In this document: piece after piece, positions 1 through 7,775 of the stretch
How positions within the stretch are numbered: the stretch's first letter is position 1
How the letters are laid out: each line of letters begins with the position of its first letter
The notes under the pieces: model-generated
Databases searched by the model: none
Told to the model about the DNA's origin: nothing
Seen by the model: only the letters and a program-made list of their open reading frames with translations
Made by a program: the position numbers and the translations under genes
Assembly (NCBI GenBank): GCA_013393415.1
Contig: JABXHI010000027.1
Coordinates: 23,997 to 87,996 of the forward strand
Source: Micrococcaceae bacterium
GTDB lineage: Bacteria; Actinomycetota; Actinomycetes; Actinomycetales; Micrococcaceae
DNA: 64,000 nt
Direction: 5' to 3'

Positions 1-166
1 CGTAGCGGTGCGCCGTGCGGATTTGCTCCTGGCTGGACCACCAGAGGCCGGTGACGTTCACAAAATGTGCATCGTCAAGGAACAAGGCTGCCAAGGCATC
101 CGCATCGTGTGTATTCCAGGCACGCTGAAAACCGGTGAGGATGGATTTTGGCGACTGACGGTTCAT
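1..166 (-). CDS. NTF2-like / SnoaL-type protein (SgcJ/EcaC family), N-terminal part only
   Basis: Reading leftward from the ATG at 166, the first 55 codons are present before the window edge cuts the gene. The residues FQRAWNTHDADALAALF followed by DDAHFVNVTGLWW match the start of SgcJ/EcaC-family proteins of the SnoaL-like/DUF4440 fold, small cone-shaped alpha+beta barrels that bind or isomerise small hydrophobic molecules. GGAG lies a few bases upstream of the ATG, and only 4 bp separate the start from the stop of rmuC, so the two are probably co-transcribed. The substrate cannot be inferred, and the catalytic end is outside the window. Confidence 0.75.
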   Translation of the reverse strand, partial: MNRQSPKSILTGFQRAWNTHDADALAALFLDDAHFVNVTGLWWSSQEQIRTAHRY

Positions 167-170
167 CGCA

Positions 171-1385
171 CTACTCCGAATCCCTGGCGTGGGCTGCATC
201 GATATTGGCTTGAAGTTCTGGCGCAGTCACATCACGGGCTGTGTGTCGGAGCGGTTCTGGTACATCGATGGTGTCTAGCGACGCGTCGAGTTCTTCGAGG
301 CGCCGGGCCGACGGCAGCACCCGGCCTTCCAGCGTGGCCATCATGGAATTGAACCGCGAGACGGTCGTGTTTAGGGATTTGCCGAGCGAATCTAACCGGC
401 GTCCCATCAGGCCCAGCCGTTCGTAGAGTTCCCTGGCGGATGAGAAGACGGTCCGTGCATTATCGACGAGGTTTTCTTGTTGCCAGGCATATGCCACGGA
501 TTTTAGTGTCGCCAGCAGCGAGACCGGCGAAACCAGCGCGACTCCCTGACCGAAGGAATAATCCAATAACTGTGGATCAATGTCCAGGGCCGCTGCCAGA
601 TGCGATTCTGCTGGTAGGAACAGCAATACTAGATCCGGGGTGTTCTCCAGTGCCGCCCAGTACTTCTTGGTACTCAGCGCTGTGATGTGTGAGCGCAGGG
701 CGCGGGCGTGCGCCACTTCATGCTCGCTGCGGCGACGTTGTTCCTCTTCGGAGCCATCGGCTGGTATTTCTTCGGCCTGCAAGATGGCCGACATTGGCGC
801 CTTCGCATCGACGACCAACGACTTTTGACCGGGGAGATGAACCAGCATATCGGGGCGGAACTGTTTACCATCTCGGGCTGCCGTATCGACAGAAAAACTG
901 ACTTGCTCGTCAAAATCGGTATGTGGCAACATGCCAGCCGCCTCGACGATGCGCCGCAACTGGACCTCACCCCAGTGGCCACGAGCAGATGAGGATCGCA
1001 GACTCGACACCAGCTTTTGCGTATTTTCTAACAGCGCGGAATCCGTGGCATGCGCACTGCGCAGCTGCTGAGACAGTTGGCCATATTGTTGCCCACGATC
1101 GCGTTCCAATTGGGCAACCTGACCGCCCAGCTGTTCCAACTGCTGAGACAGTGGACCAAGCATCTGTAAAATTTGATGCTGCGACTGAAATTGCTGACGA
1201 TCCTCATCGCGCTGACGGTCCAACAGTTCCGCACGAGTTTGGGCAGTGGCTAATTGTTCCCGCAGCGCGGCGTCGTCGGAGGGTGGTGTCCGGCCTGAGG
1301 CAATGCGACTCCCAACAAAAACACCGGCGCCGAAGCACACCACGGCAATCAAAATAGACAACACAATTGCAGTTGAAATCTCCAT
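171..1385 (-). CDS. rmuC: DNA recombination protein RmuC
   Basis: 404 aa. An N-terminal membrane anchor (about residues 5-25, ISTAIVLSILIAVVCFGAG) is followed by a coiled coil rich in Q, L and R (about 40-130) and then the RmuC nuclease-like core with GHWGEVQLRRIVEAAGM, FRPDMLVHLP and LVVDAKAPM. The D and the DAK lysine fit the PD-(D/E)XK-like core of the family. RmuC limits inversions at short inverted repeats in E. coli; its biochemistry is poorly defined. I chose the ATG at 1385 because the membrane anchor starts there and AGGG lies 8 bases upstream; an ATG 8 codons earlier (1409) is also possible. It is divergent from the dehydrogenase at 1533. Confidence 0.93.
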   Translation of the reverse strand: MEISTAIVLSILIAVVCFGAGVFVGSRIASGRTPPSDDAALREQLATAQTRAELLDRQRDEDRQQFQSQHQILQMLGPLSQQLEQLGGQVAQLERDRGQQYGQLSQQLRSAHATDSALLENTQKLVSSLRSSSARGHWGEVQLRRIVEAAGMLPHTDFDEQVSFSVDTAARDGKQFRPDMLVHLPGQKSLVVDAKAPMSAILQAEEIPADGSEEEQRRRSEHEVAHARALRSHITALSTKKYWAALENTPDLVLLFLPAESHLAAALDIDPQLLDYSFGQGVALVSPVSLLATLKSVAYAWQQENLVDNARTVFSSARELYERLGLMGRRLDSLGKSLNTTVSRFNSMMATLEGRVLPSARRLEELDASLDTIDVPEPLRHTARDVTAPELQANIDAAHARDSE

Positions 1386-1451
1386 ACCTCTCACCCTGGC
1401 ACACCGCACGGACAGGATAAGGTGGCTCGCTGCAATGTCATTGGGAAAATG

Positions 1452-1507
1452 AAGTATCCGATACTTGGAGTATCGGTATATAGTGGGAGAATGTAAGGTA
1501 GCTTACA
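1452..1507. promoter_or_regulatory. Divergent promoter region with two dyad-symmetric candidate operators
   Basis: Between rmuC and the dehydrogenase are two strong inverted repeats: AAGTATC-C-GATACTT (1452-1466) and TGTAAG-GTAG-CTTACA (1492-1507), with a partial copy of the first (GTATCGGTATA, 1470-1480) between them. Arms of 6-7 bp with a 1-4 bp centre are typical of TetR or MerR-type operators. No regulator gene lies next to them, so the binding protein is unknown. They sit where the promoter of the gene at 1533 should be. Confidence 0.45.
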
Positions 1508-1532
1508 AGTCACTACTGAATGGAGCAGCGTC

Positions 1533-2357
1533 GTGTCCACATCCACATTGCAAGGCAAAACTGTATTGATTTCTGGAGGCAGTCGCGGCATTGGTCTGTC
1601 GATCGCCAAGCGACTTGCCGAAGATGGTGCCAACGTCGCGCTGCTGGCCAAGACAGCAGAGCCGCATCCTAAACTTCCGGGCACCGTCTATAGCGCCGCC
1701 GATGAAATTCGTGCTGCCGGAGGCCGCGCGCTGCCGATAGTCGGTGATGTTCGCGAAGAAGCCGATGTGCAGGCGGCCGTCGATGCTGCCGTAGAAGAAT
1801 TCGGGAGCATTGACATCGTCATCAACAACGCCTCGGCCATTAACCTCGAACCCGCCGAGACGATCGAGATGAAACGCTACGACCTGATGCACGACATCAA
1901 CGTGCGGGGCACATTTTTACTGACTCGCACCGCGCTGCCGCATCTGAAAAAAGCTGCCGATCCGCGGATTTTGAGTTTGTCACCACCTTTGAACATGAGT
2001 CAGAAATGGTTGGGCGCCGCACCTGCCTACATGATGGCAAAATACAGCATGAGTCTGGCAACACTAGGTATTGGGGCCCAGCACGACATCCCGGCGACAT
2101 GCCTCTGGCCCAAAACCACCATCCAGACTGCTGCCGTGCAATACGCCCTGGGTGGATCAGAAATGTATGATCGTTCGCGAACACCCGAAGTCTATTCAGA
2201 CTCTGCTCATGCGGTGTTGACTGCTGAACGTGGCAAATACGCTGGTCAGACGATGCTGTGTGAGGATGTCCTCGAAGACACGGGTGTTACAGATTTCGGA
2301 CAGTATTCGCCCGGCATAGATCCCACCGAGTTAGAAAAAGACATCTTCGTCGACTAA
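1533..2357 (+). CDS. SDR-family oxidoreductase, HSDL2-like
   Basis: 274 aa, GTG start with GGAG 7 bases upstream. Classical short-chain dehydrogenase features are visible: cofactor-binding GGSRGIG near residue 15, DVR about residue 73, NNAS near residue 100, and the catalytic YMMAK near residue 170 preceded by LSPP instead of the usual SS(I). The long loop after the first Rossmann strand (LLAKTAEPHPKLPGT) and the WPKT segment are typical of hydroxysteroid-dehydrogenase-like protein 2 (HSDL2) relatives, which are thought to act on fatty-acyl or steroid-like substrates with NAD(P)H. The true substrate is unknown. It is apparently monocistronic, ending in the strong hairpin at 2374. Confidence 0.88.
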   Translation: MSTSTLQGKTVLISGGSRGIGLSIAKRLAEDGANVALLAKTAEPHPKLPGTVYSAADEIRAAGGRALPIVGDVREEADVQAAVDAAVEEFGSIDIVINNASAINLEPAETIEMKRYDLMHDINVRGTFLLTRTALPHLKKAADPRILSLSPPLNMSQKWLGAAPAYMMAKYSMSLATLGIGAQHDIPATCLWPKTTIQTAAVQYALGGSEMYDRSRTPEVYSDSAHAVLTAERGKYAGQTMLCEDVLEDTGVTDFGQYSPGIDPTELEKDIFVD

Positions 2358-2373
2358 TACACCACTAGGCTGA

Positions 2374-2398
2374 GTATCCGGGACACGGTCCCGGATAC
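2374..2398 (+). terminator. Hairpin terminator after the SDR gene
   Basis: A perfect 11-bp stem, GTATCCGGGAC paired with GTCCCGGATAC around an ACG loop, begins 16 bp after the SDR stop codon. Only a short T-rich stretch (CGTCGTTTA) follows, so it may work with Rho or as a weak intrinsic terminator. Confidence 0.65.
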
Positions 2399-2437
2399 CG
2401 TCGTTTAAGTCGCGTTGAATGGTGGAGGAGGGGAGTC

Positions 2438-2770
2438 ATGATGCAGCAGCTGACCTTGGAGACCCTCGGCCCCACGGTGGAGAATAATGCCACGGTCATC
2501 GTGGATTTCTGGGCTCCCTGGTGTACCACCTGTGCACGATTCACCCGCATCTTCACCGACGTCTCACACCAATTCGAGGACGTCGTATTCGCCACCGTCA
2601 ACACGGATGAACAACAAGAGCTCGCTGCCATCATGGGTGTGCGTTCACTGCCTACTCTCGTGGCGTTTCGCAACGGCAAACACGTATTTGCAAAATCAGG
2701 CGTGATGAGCCGTCGGCAATTCGCCGAAATCGTCGAACAGATACGCACGCTGGGCAACAACCCCATGTAG
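2438..2770 (+). CDS. Thioredoxin family protein with CTTC active site
   Basis: 110 aa thioredoxin fold. The motif FWAPWCTTC replaces the usual WCGPC, with ARFTRIF following; the conserved cis-proline loop (SLPTLVAF) and the C-terminal FAKSGVMSR are present. The thiol pair is therefore C-T-T-C, which should shift the redox potential relative to standard TrxA. GGAGGAGGGG lies directly upstream; ATG at 2438 or the next codon (2441) could serve. It is a cytoplasmic disulfide reductase or a specialised thiol carrier. The two unknown proteins at 2883 and 3474 follow on the same strand. Confidence 0.85.
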   Translation: MMQQLTLETLGPTVENNATVIVDFWAPWCTTCARFTRIFTDVSHQFEDVVFATVNTDEQQELAAIMGVRSLPTLVAFRNGKHVFAKSGVMSRRQFAEIVEQIRTLGNNPM

Positions 2771-2882
2771 CCACGAACCTCGTTGAGTTATCCACAGTCA
2801 CTCCAACACGCCTGATGCGCCGTGGTCTTTCCTGCCAAGCTCTTGTTATCCACATCAAATCACGATGAAGCAGGAGTTCGAC

Positions 2883-3428
2883 ATGACCATGGAAAAACCA
2901 GTAGAGCTTGTACCTCGAGCATTCACCCGTCGGGAGAAAACCAGCATCCGTCAGGACGTCAAACGATTCGAAAAAATTGGTAGAGACCACGGGTGCGTCA
3001 GCATGGAAGACTTTGCCCACTTTGTCAGCGATCGAGTGAAATCCAACAGTGCAGGCGGTCTGACCTCCTCATCGAAGGAACTCATCCGCGGTCTTGCCGT
3101 GTATTTTGGGGAGCAGCTGCTGTATAACACCACACTGGCGCGTCTCGCAGTCGACTTTGTTGATGATGATTCGACATTACGAAGGGCAATCGCTTGGCAC
3201 GAAGAAAACCCTGGTGGGGTGTTGGTCGATAGATTTGCTGGCCAAAGCGTATTCGCCCCATCCATCATTTTGGAACGGCTGGACGAAAGCCACCGCTGGC
3301 CGGTATCACTCGATGAGATTCTGGATCAAATTATCGACTGGAATCACGGATATCTGTTCAGGGAAGAAGTCGAAACGCTCTTTATCACCGGTGAAGACAT
3401 CGAACCGGACGCATCCATGGCCGCCTAA
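2883..3428 (+). CDS. Unknown protein, first of a tandem paralogous pair
   Basis: 181 aa, no family recognised. The start is placed at ATG 2883, with AGGAG 6 bases upstream, rather than an in-frame ATG at 2865. It is soluble and rich in charged residues, with no signal peptide or membrane segment. The central block SKELIRGLAVYFGEQLLYN is closely mirrored in the next gene (QELIRDLTICFGEIIMRY), as is the distal part LDEILDQIIDW (LDEVVKLAKN), so the two arose by duplication and strong divergence. The layout looks like a small helical ligand-binding or immunity-type protein, but nothing proves it. Confidence 0.72.
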   Translation: MTMEKPVELVPRAFTRREKTSIRQDVKRFEKIGRDHGCVSMEDFAHFVSDRVKSNSAGGLTSSSKELIRGLAVYFGEQLLYNTTLARLAVDFVDDDSTLRRAIAWHEENPGGVLVDRFAGQSVFAPSIILERLDESHRWPVSLDEILDQIIDWNHGYLFREEVETLFITGEDIEPDASMAA

Positions 3429-3473
3429 GTCGGTCTATCTCGCGTCGTATCATCACGATTTTTAGGAGCCACC

Positions 3474-3962
3474 GTGAACGCCAACGTGACAGCCGGATAC
3501 ACCCGCCCACTGGCCTGTGCCGAACTGCCCGACCGGTATGAAGCCAACCAGCGCATCGCCAATTTTGTCAATGTCGATGATCTGAAAGCACTCGACGATC
3601 TGTGCCTGACCGGCAGGGAACTCGTACGACATCAACACATCGGTTCGCCAACCACGCTGTGCCAAGAACTCATTCGAGACCTCACCATTTGCTTCGGTGA
3701 AATCATCATGCGCTATGTCAGATCAGACTGGGCGATGGGCATCGAATCGTTGGGCGAAAACGAATACACAGCACCAACTTGGATGTTAATGCTGTATGCA
3801 GATGGGGACTACCGTTCGCTGCATCTTGAAGACTACGTCACCCGACGCTTCTTCGAACAAACCGAAACGAGCTTTGCCATGTTGCTTGACGAAGTTGTTA
3901 AGCTCGCCAAGAACGTGCCGGGCTTATATATCGGAGGGTATCAAAAGCCCACCGAAGAGTAA
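3474..3962 (+). CDS. Unknown protein, second of a tandem paralogous pair
   Basis: 162 aa from a GTG start with AGGAG 7 bases upstream. It resembles the preceding protein in the middle (QELIRDLTICFGEIIMRY) and then has a Trp-rich stretch (APTWMLMLYADGDYRSLHLEDYVTRRFF) in a position equivalent to IAWHEENPGGVLVDRFAG there. No signal peptide or transmembrane segment is visible. The 45-bp gap and same orientation suggest one transcript with the gene at 2883. I do not recognise the family. Confidence 0.72.
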   Translation: MNANVTAGYTRPLACAELPDRYEANQRIANFVNVDDLKALDDLCLTGRELVRHQHIGSPTTLCQELIRDLTICFGEIIMRYVRSDWAMGIESLGENEYTAPTWMLMLYADGDYRSLHLEDYVTRRFFEQTETSFAMLLDEVVKLAKNVPGLYIGGYQKPTEE

Positions 3963-4109
3963 CGCGCCAAGTTGTCGCGTACATTGGGCCCAGAACATAG
4001 CAGGACATTTGTGCCACACTGGAGTTCGATGCGACGGCTCTACATGACGCCCCTGGCCCGTGAGCCGGTACGCTAGCTGCGGCCAGGACGAATTTGGAGG
4101 TGTACCACG

Positions 4110-6173
4110 ATGGCGGATTCGACAACCCACCATCATGATCACGATGAGCACAGTCATCACGAGGGACATGACCATCGCGGTGGTCATGGCGATCACGGAG
4201 ACCACGTTGGACAGTTTCGTCGACTGTTTTGGATACATCTCATCATCGCGGTGCCAGTGATCATCTTTTCCCCGATGTTCGCCAACCTGATTGGTTATTC
4301 GACACCCGACTGGTCGCTGTGGATCGCGCCCCTGTTCGGGACCGTGATGTATGTGTGGGGTGGGCGCCCCTTCCTCACCGGAGCAGTTGGTGAAATCAAA
4401 TCTCGTGCTCCAGGCATGATGCTGCTGATCGCGCTGGGCATTAGTGTGGCCTTCTTTGCCTCATGGGCTGCGACGCTTGGCCTCGTCGATGCAGAACTGG
4501 AGTTCTGGTGGGAACTCGCCCTACTCGTGGTCATCATGTTGCTTGGCCACTGGATTGAGATGCGTTCCCTGGCACAGACCACCTCAGCGCTCGATTCTTT
4601 GGCCGCGTTGCTGCCAGATCAGGCTGAACGCGTCGAAGGTGACGAAGTCGTCCACGTGGCACCAGACGAGCTCGCAGTCGATGATGTCGTCATCGTTCGT
4701 CCCGGGGCAAGCGTTCCTGCAGACGGTGTCATCGTTGATGGTGGCGCGGCCATGGACGAATCCATGATCACCGGGGAATCACGGACTGTCACCAGAGGCA
4801 AAGATGATGCGGTGACCGCCGGAACGGTGGCCACTGATTCCGGGCTGCGAGTCAGAATCACCGCGGTTGGTGATGATACTGCGCTCGCCGGCATTAACCG
4901 TCTGGTGGCGCAAGCACAGAGCTCGTCCTCACGAGCTCAACGTATCGCCGACCGAGCGGCAGCACTGTTGTTCTGGTTTGCACTCGGTGCGGCCGTGATC
5001 ACCGCTATCGTGTGGCTGCTCGTCGGCACTCCCGATGCCGCCGTGGTTCGCATCATTACCGTGTTAGTTATTGCGTGTCCGCATGCGTTGGGTCTGGCCA
5101 TCCCGTTGGTGGTCTCGATTGCCACCGAACGTTCCGCACGCGGGGGAGTGCTCGTCAAAGACCGTTTGGCCTTGGAATCGATGCGAAACGTCGACGCGGT
5201 CCTCTTCGACAAAACTGGCACACTCACCAAAGGCGAACCGACGGTTACCGACATCGAGCCGGTTGGTGCAATCGCCGCTGACGAAGTACTGGGACTTGCT
5301 GCCGCCGCAGAAGCACCCAGCGAACACCCGCTGGCTCGAGCCATCGTCAGTGCGGCCGAGCAGCGCGGCATTCGCCTGGAACAGTCAACCGATTTTTCTT
5401 CCTCGCCTGCGGTGGGTGTCACCGCGACCGTCCAGGGCCAGCAGATTCGCGTCGGGGGTCCCTACATGTTGGATGAGGTTGGGCAAGCAGAAGTTTCTGC
5501 CGCCGAGAATTGGCGTAGTGAAGGCGCGATTATTCTCCATGTCGTTCGTGATGGCACGGTCATCGGAGGCCTGAAACTCGCAGACGAAATCCGTCCAGAA
5601 TCTCATGACGCTGTCACTGCCCTTCATGCGCTAGGGGTGGACGTCGTGATGATTACCGGCGATGCCGAGGCCGTCGCGCAGAAAGTAGGACGCGAACTCG
5701 GTATTGATCGAATCTTTGCGGGCGTGCGTCCCGAAGACAAAGCAGCCAAAGTCGCCCAGCTGCAGGAGGAAGGCAACAAGGTGGCGATGGTCGGTGATGG
5801 TGTTAATGATGCGCCAGCACTGGCCCAATCTGATGTTGGTATTGCCATTGGCGCTGGTACCGATGTGGCTATTGCTTCTGCCGGTGTGATCCTGGCCAGC
5901 TCTGATCCACGATCAGTGCTATCGGTCATGGAATTGTCCCGTGCCACATACCGCAAGATGAAGCAAAACCTGTGGTGGGCCGCCGGGTACAACCTCATAG
6001 CAGTCCCGTTGGCGGCAGGCATACTGGCGCCCATTGGTTTCGTGTTACCGATGTCCGTTGGGGCCATCCTCATGTCACTTTCGACCATTGTCGTGGCGCT
6101 GAACGCACAGTTATTACGACGAATAGATCTCAGTCCCGAAGCAAGCACGCGCATGGTGCTCGAGCAGCGGTAA
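4110..6173 (+). CDS. copB: Heavy-metal P1B-type ATPase, CPH (CopB-like) class
   Basis: 687 aa. The first 40 residues are dominated by His (HHHDHDEHSHHEGHDHRGGHGDHGDH), a metal-binding tail. Then come paired membrane helices, the actuator TGES loop (about residue 222), the ion-pore motif ACPHALG (Cys about residue 323), the phosphorylated DKTGTLT (Asp about residue 367), the HP motif (SEHPLARA) and GDGVND (about residue 562). CPH instead of CPC and a His-rich rather than CxxC N-terminus define the CopB (P1B-3) class, which exports Cu or Ag across the cytoplasmic membrane. GGAGGTG precedes the ATG. There is no copper regulator or chaperone gene beside it. Confidence 0.92.
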   Translation: MADSTTHHHDHDEHSHHEGHDHRGGHGDHGDHVGQFRRLFWIHLIIAVPVIIFSPMFANLIGYSTPDWSLWIAPLFGTVMYVWGGRPFLTGAVGEIKSRAPGMMLLIALGISVAFFASWAATLGLVDAELEFWWELALLVVIMLLGHWIEMRSLAQTTSALDSLAALLPDQAERVEGDEVVHVAPDELAVDDVVIVRPGASVPADGVIVDGGAAMDESMITGESRTVTRGKDDAVTAGTVATDSGLRVRITAVGDDTALAGINRLVAQAQSSSSRAQRIADRAAALLFWFALGAAVITAIVWLLVGTPDAAVVRIITVLVIACPHALGLAIPLVVSIATERSARGGVLVKDRLALESMRNVDAVLFDKTGTLTKGEPTVTDIEPVGAIAADEVLGLAAAAEAPSEHPLARAIVSAAEQRGIRLEQSTDFSSSPAVGVTATVQGQQIRVGGPYMLDEVGQAEVSAAENWRSEGAIILHVVRDGTVIGGLKLADEIRPESHDAVTALHALGVDVVMITGDAEAVAQKVGRELGIDRIFAGVRPEDKAAKVAQLQEEGNKVAMVGDGVNDAPALAQSDVGIAIGAGTDVAIASAGVILASSDPRSVLSVMELSRATYRKMKQNLWWAAGYNLIAVPLAAGILAPIGFVLPMSVGAILMSLSTIVVALNAQLLRRIDLSPEASTRMVLEQR

Positions 6174-6207
6174 ACGGGGTCGCGCGTGCATCGCTGAAGG
6201 GCCGAGG

Positions 6208-6573
6208 TCAGTCGTTGGGCCGGTCTTTCTGCGGTAGGGACTCTCGGACGAGCTCGTAGGAATCGTCCACCAGGTCCTTACCCAGATCCTCGCTGATCCC
6301 ACTGCCGGCGCCAACGCTCACCCAGTGCTCGTTGTCTAGATAGCGACCGGGAATTATCGTTGGGTAGTCCTGACGTAGGGCGTCACCGTGGTCCGGATCT
6401 GCTTTGATAGTAATGATCAGCTCGTCTGGGTCATCGGTGACGATGAGAAACACCTTGTCTGCGACCTTGTACACATCGAGACTCTCGGTGAAAGGCTGCC
6501 CGTTCGATACCCCGGGCAGGGACTCTGCTCTTGCTCGGGCGATCTGCTGTAACTTCTTGCCGGTGAGTTTCAT
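6208..6573 (-). CDS. MmcQ/YjbR family DNA-binding protein
   Basis: 121 aa from ATG 6573. KLTGKKLQQIARARAESLPGVS, TESLDVYKVADKVFLIV and YLDNEHWVSVGAGSGIS are the signature blocks of MmcQ/YjbR (CyaY-like fold) proteins, proposed to bind DNA. The reading frame stays open for 59 codons upstream, but that part is Arg/Pro-rich and unlike the family, so I trimmed it. Just upstream (6590-6685) lies an out-of-frame relic of a second family member. Confidence 0.85.
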   Translation of the reverse strand: MKLTGKKLQQIARARAESLPGVSNGQPFTESLDVYKVADKVFLIVTDDPDELIITIKADPDHGDALRQDYPTIIPGRYLDNEHWVSVGAGSGISEDLGKDLVDDSYELVRESLPQKDRPND

Positions 6574-6589
6574 ACATGCCCCTGGGGCT

Positions 6590-6685
6590 TCACCGAAGCT
6601 CGGGGGTCGAAAGGGAGCCCATCGTCGACGCGGGCAACCCCTCGGCCATTTCGCGGGCCACGTCCTGCTGCTTGCGTCCCTGCAC
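6590..6685 (-). pseudogene. Truncated remnant of a second MmcQ/YjbR gene
   Basis: A 31-codon ORF from GTG 6685 has a good ribosome binding site (GAGAGG 6 bases upstream) and encodes QGRKQQDVAREMAEGLPAS followed by an unrelated tail and stop. It lines up with the first 20 residues of the intact neighbour (TGKKLQQIARARAESLPGV), sharing the G-x-K-x-Q-x-x-AR-x-AE-x-LP spacing. I read it as the 5' end of a paralogue whose remainder was deleted, leaving its translation start in front of the intact gene. Confidence 0.55.
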
Positions 6686-6746
6686 GATGCACCTCTCGTT
6701 CTTTGGGATGGTTCACCTTCAAGCCTTGGCATAGGCAGAGCCGCAG

Positions 6747-7697
6747 TCAACCTTCGAGGTGTTTCTCTGTGGTAAGGCTATGAATCGCTGGGCTTTGGCT
6801 GGCGAGTGCTTCAGTCGTCGTCAGGATCATGCGTTGCATGGCAGCGGCTGCCCTGCTGAGACTTACATCTTTCCGGTGCGCAAGTGAGATAGTTCGCGTC
6901 AAGGACGGTTCGATCAGACGTCGGGATTCCAAGCCAGGTCGATCCAGGAGCACCGTCGCCGGGACCACCGCAACACCCAAACCACGTTCGACAAAGCGCA
7001 AAACAGCGTCCATTTCTGCACCCTCTAGGACCACGTTCGGTACGAGGTCTTGCTGCCGGTAAGCCTGCATAGTTGCCGCACGAAGGTCATAACTTTCCGA
7101 GAATACAATCTGCGGTAGCGCGGCCAATTGGCGAAGCGTTAGCTGACCACCATGCTCGGCGAAATGAGCCGGATGCCCAGAAATCACCATGAGCTCTTCG
7201 ACAAGCAACGGTGTGTGAGCCAGGCTCTCTGCAGACGAGGGGTCGTGATCGGAAGCCACAATGAGCGCTAAATCTAAGGAGCCACCCACCAGCTCATTGA
7301 GCAGGTTGTGCGAACCAGATTCGTGTAGGTGCAGATCCACACCCGGATAGTCAGCGTGATACGGACCAACGACTTCCGCTACGACAGAAACGCACATGCT
7401 CGGTGGGGCTCCTAAACGGACGCGCCCGCGCCGTAGCCCCGCCATTTCGTGCATCTGAAAACGGATGTGTTCGGCGTCGGCAAGCATGCGTGAAGCCACC
7501 GGGAGCAGCGTTTCGCCTGCCGCCGTCAGTGTGATGTTGCCCCTAGCTCGATTGAAAAGTTCCGACCCAAGCTCGATTTCGAGCGTAGAGATTTGGCGGC
7601 TCAGCGTGGGCTGTGCGAGATGCAGTTCGGCGGCTGCCCTGGTGAAATGCCCGGTTTCAGCCACGGCAAGAAATCCTTGGAGTTGTTCAAGATTCAT
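6747..7697 (-). CDS. LysR-family transcriptional regulator
   Basis: 316 aa. The N-terminal winged helix NLEQLQGFLAVAETGHFTRAAAELHLAQPTLSRQI is textbook LysR; the C-terminal periplasmic-binding-protein-like domain senses an unknown coinducer. The start is ATG 7697 (a second ATG two codons earlier, 7703, is possible); neither has an SD sequence. It is divergent from the flavoprotein at 7776 with only about 75 bp between them, the classical arrangement for a LysR regulator that controls its neighbour. Confidence 0.92.
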   Translation of the reverse strand: MNLEQLQGFLAVAETGHFTRAAAELHLAQPTLSRQISTLEIELGSELFNRARGNITLTAAGETLLPVASRMLADAEHIRFQMHEMAGLRRGRVRLGAPPSMCVSVVAEVVGPYHADYPGVDLHLHESGSHNLLNELVGGSLDLALIVASDHDPSSAESLAHTPLLVEELMVISGHPAHFAEHGGQLTLRQLAALPQIVFSESYDLRAATMQAYRQQDLVPNVVLEGAEMDAVLRFVERGLGVAVVPATVLLDRPGLESRRLIEPSLTRTISLAHRKDVSLSRAAAAMQRMILTTTEALASQSPAIHSLTTEKHLEG

Positions 7698-7775
7698 GGT
7701 CATAGCATATATGTATCGTGACCAGTCATAGAATTCATTGGACTAATCATCGGCAAAGTTCTTAGCGTTGAGCAC

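Noticed and set aside
6574..6750. N-terminal extension of the MmcQ/YjbR gene
   Set aside because: The 59 extra codons are Arg/Pro-rich and unlike the family; another frame of the same DNA holds the family relic.
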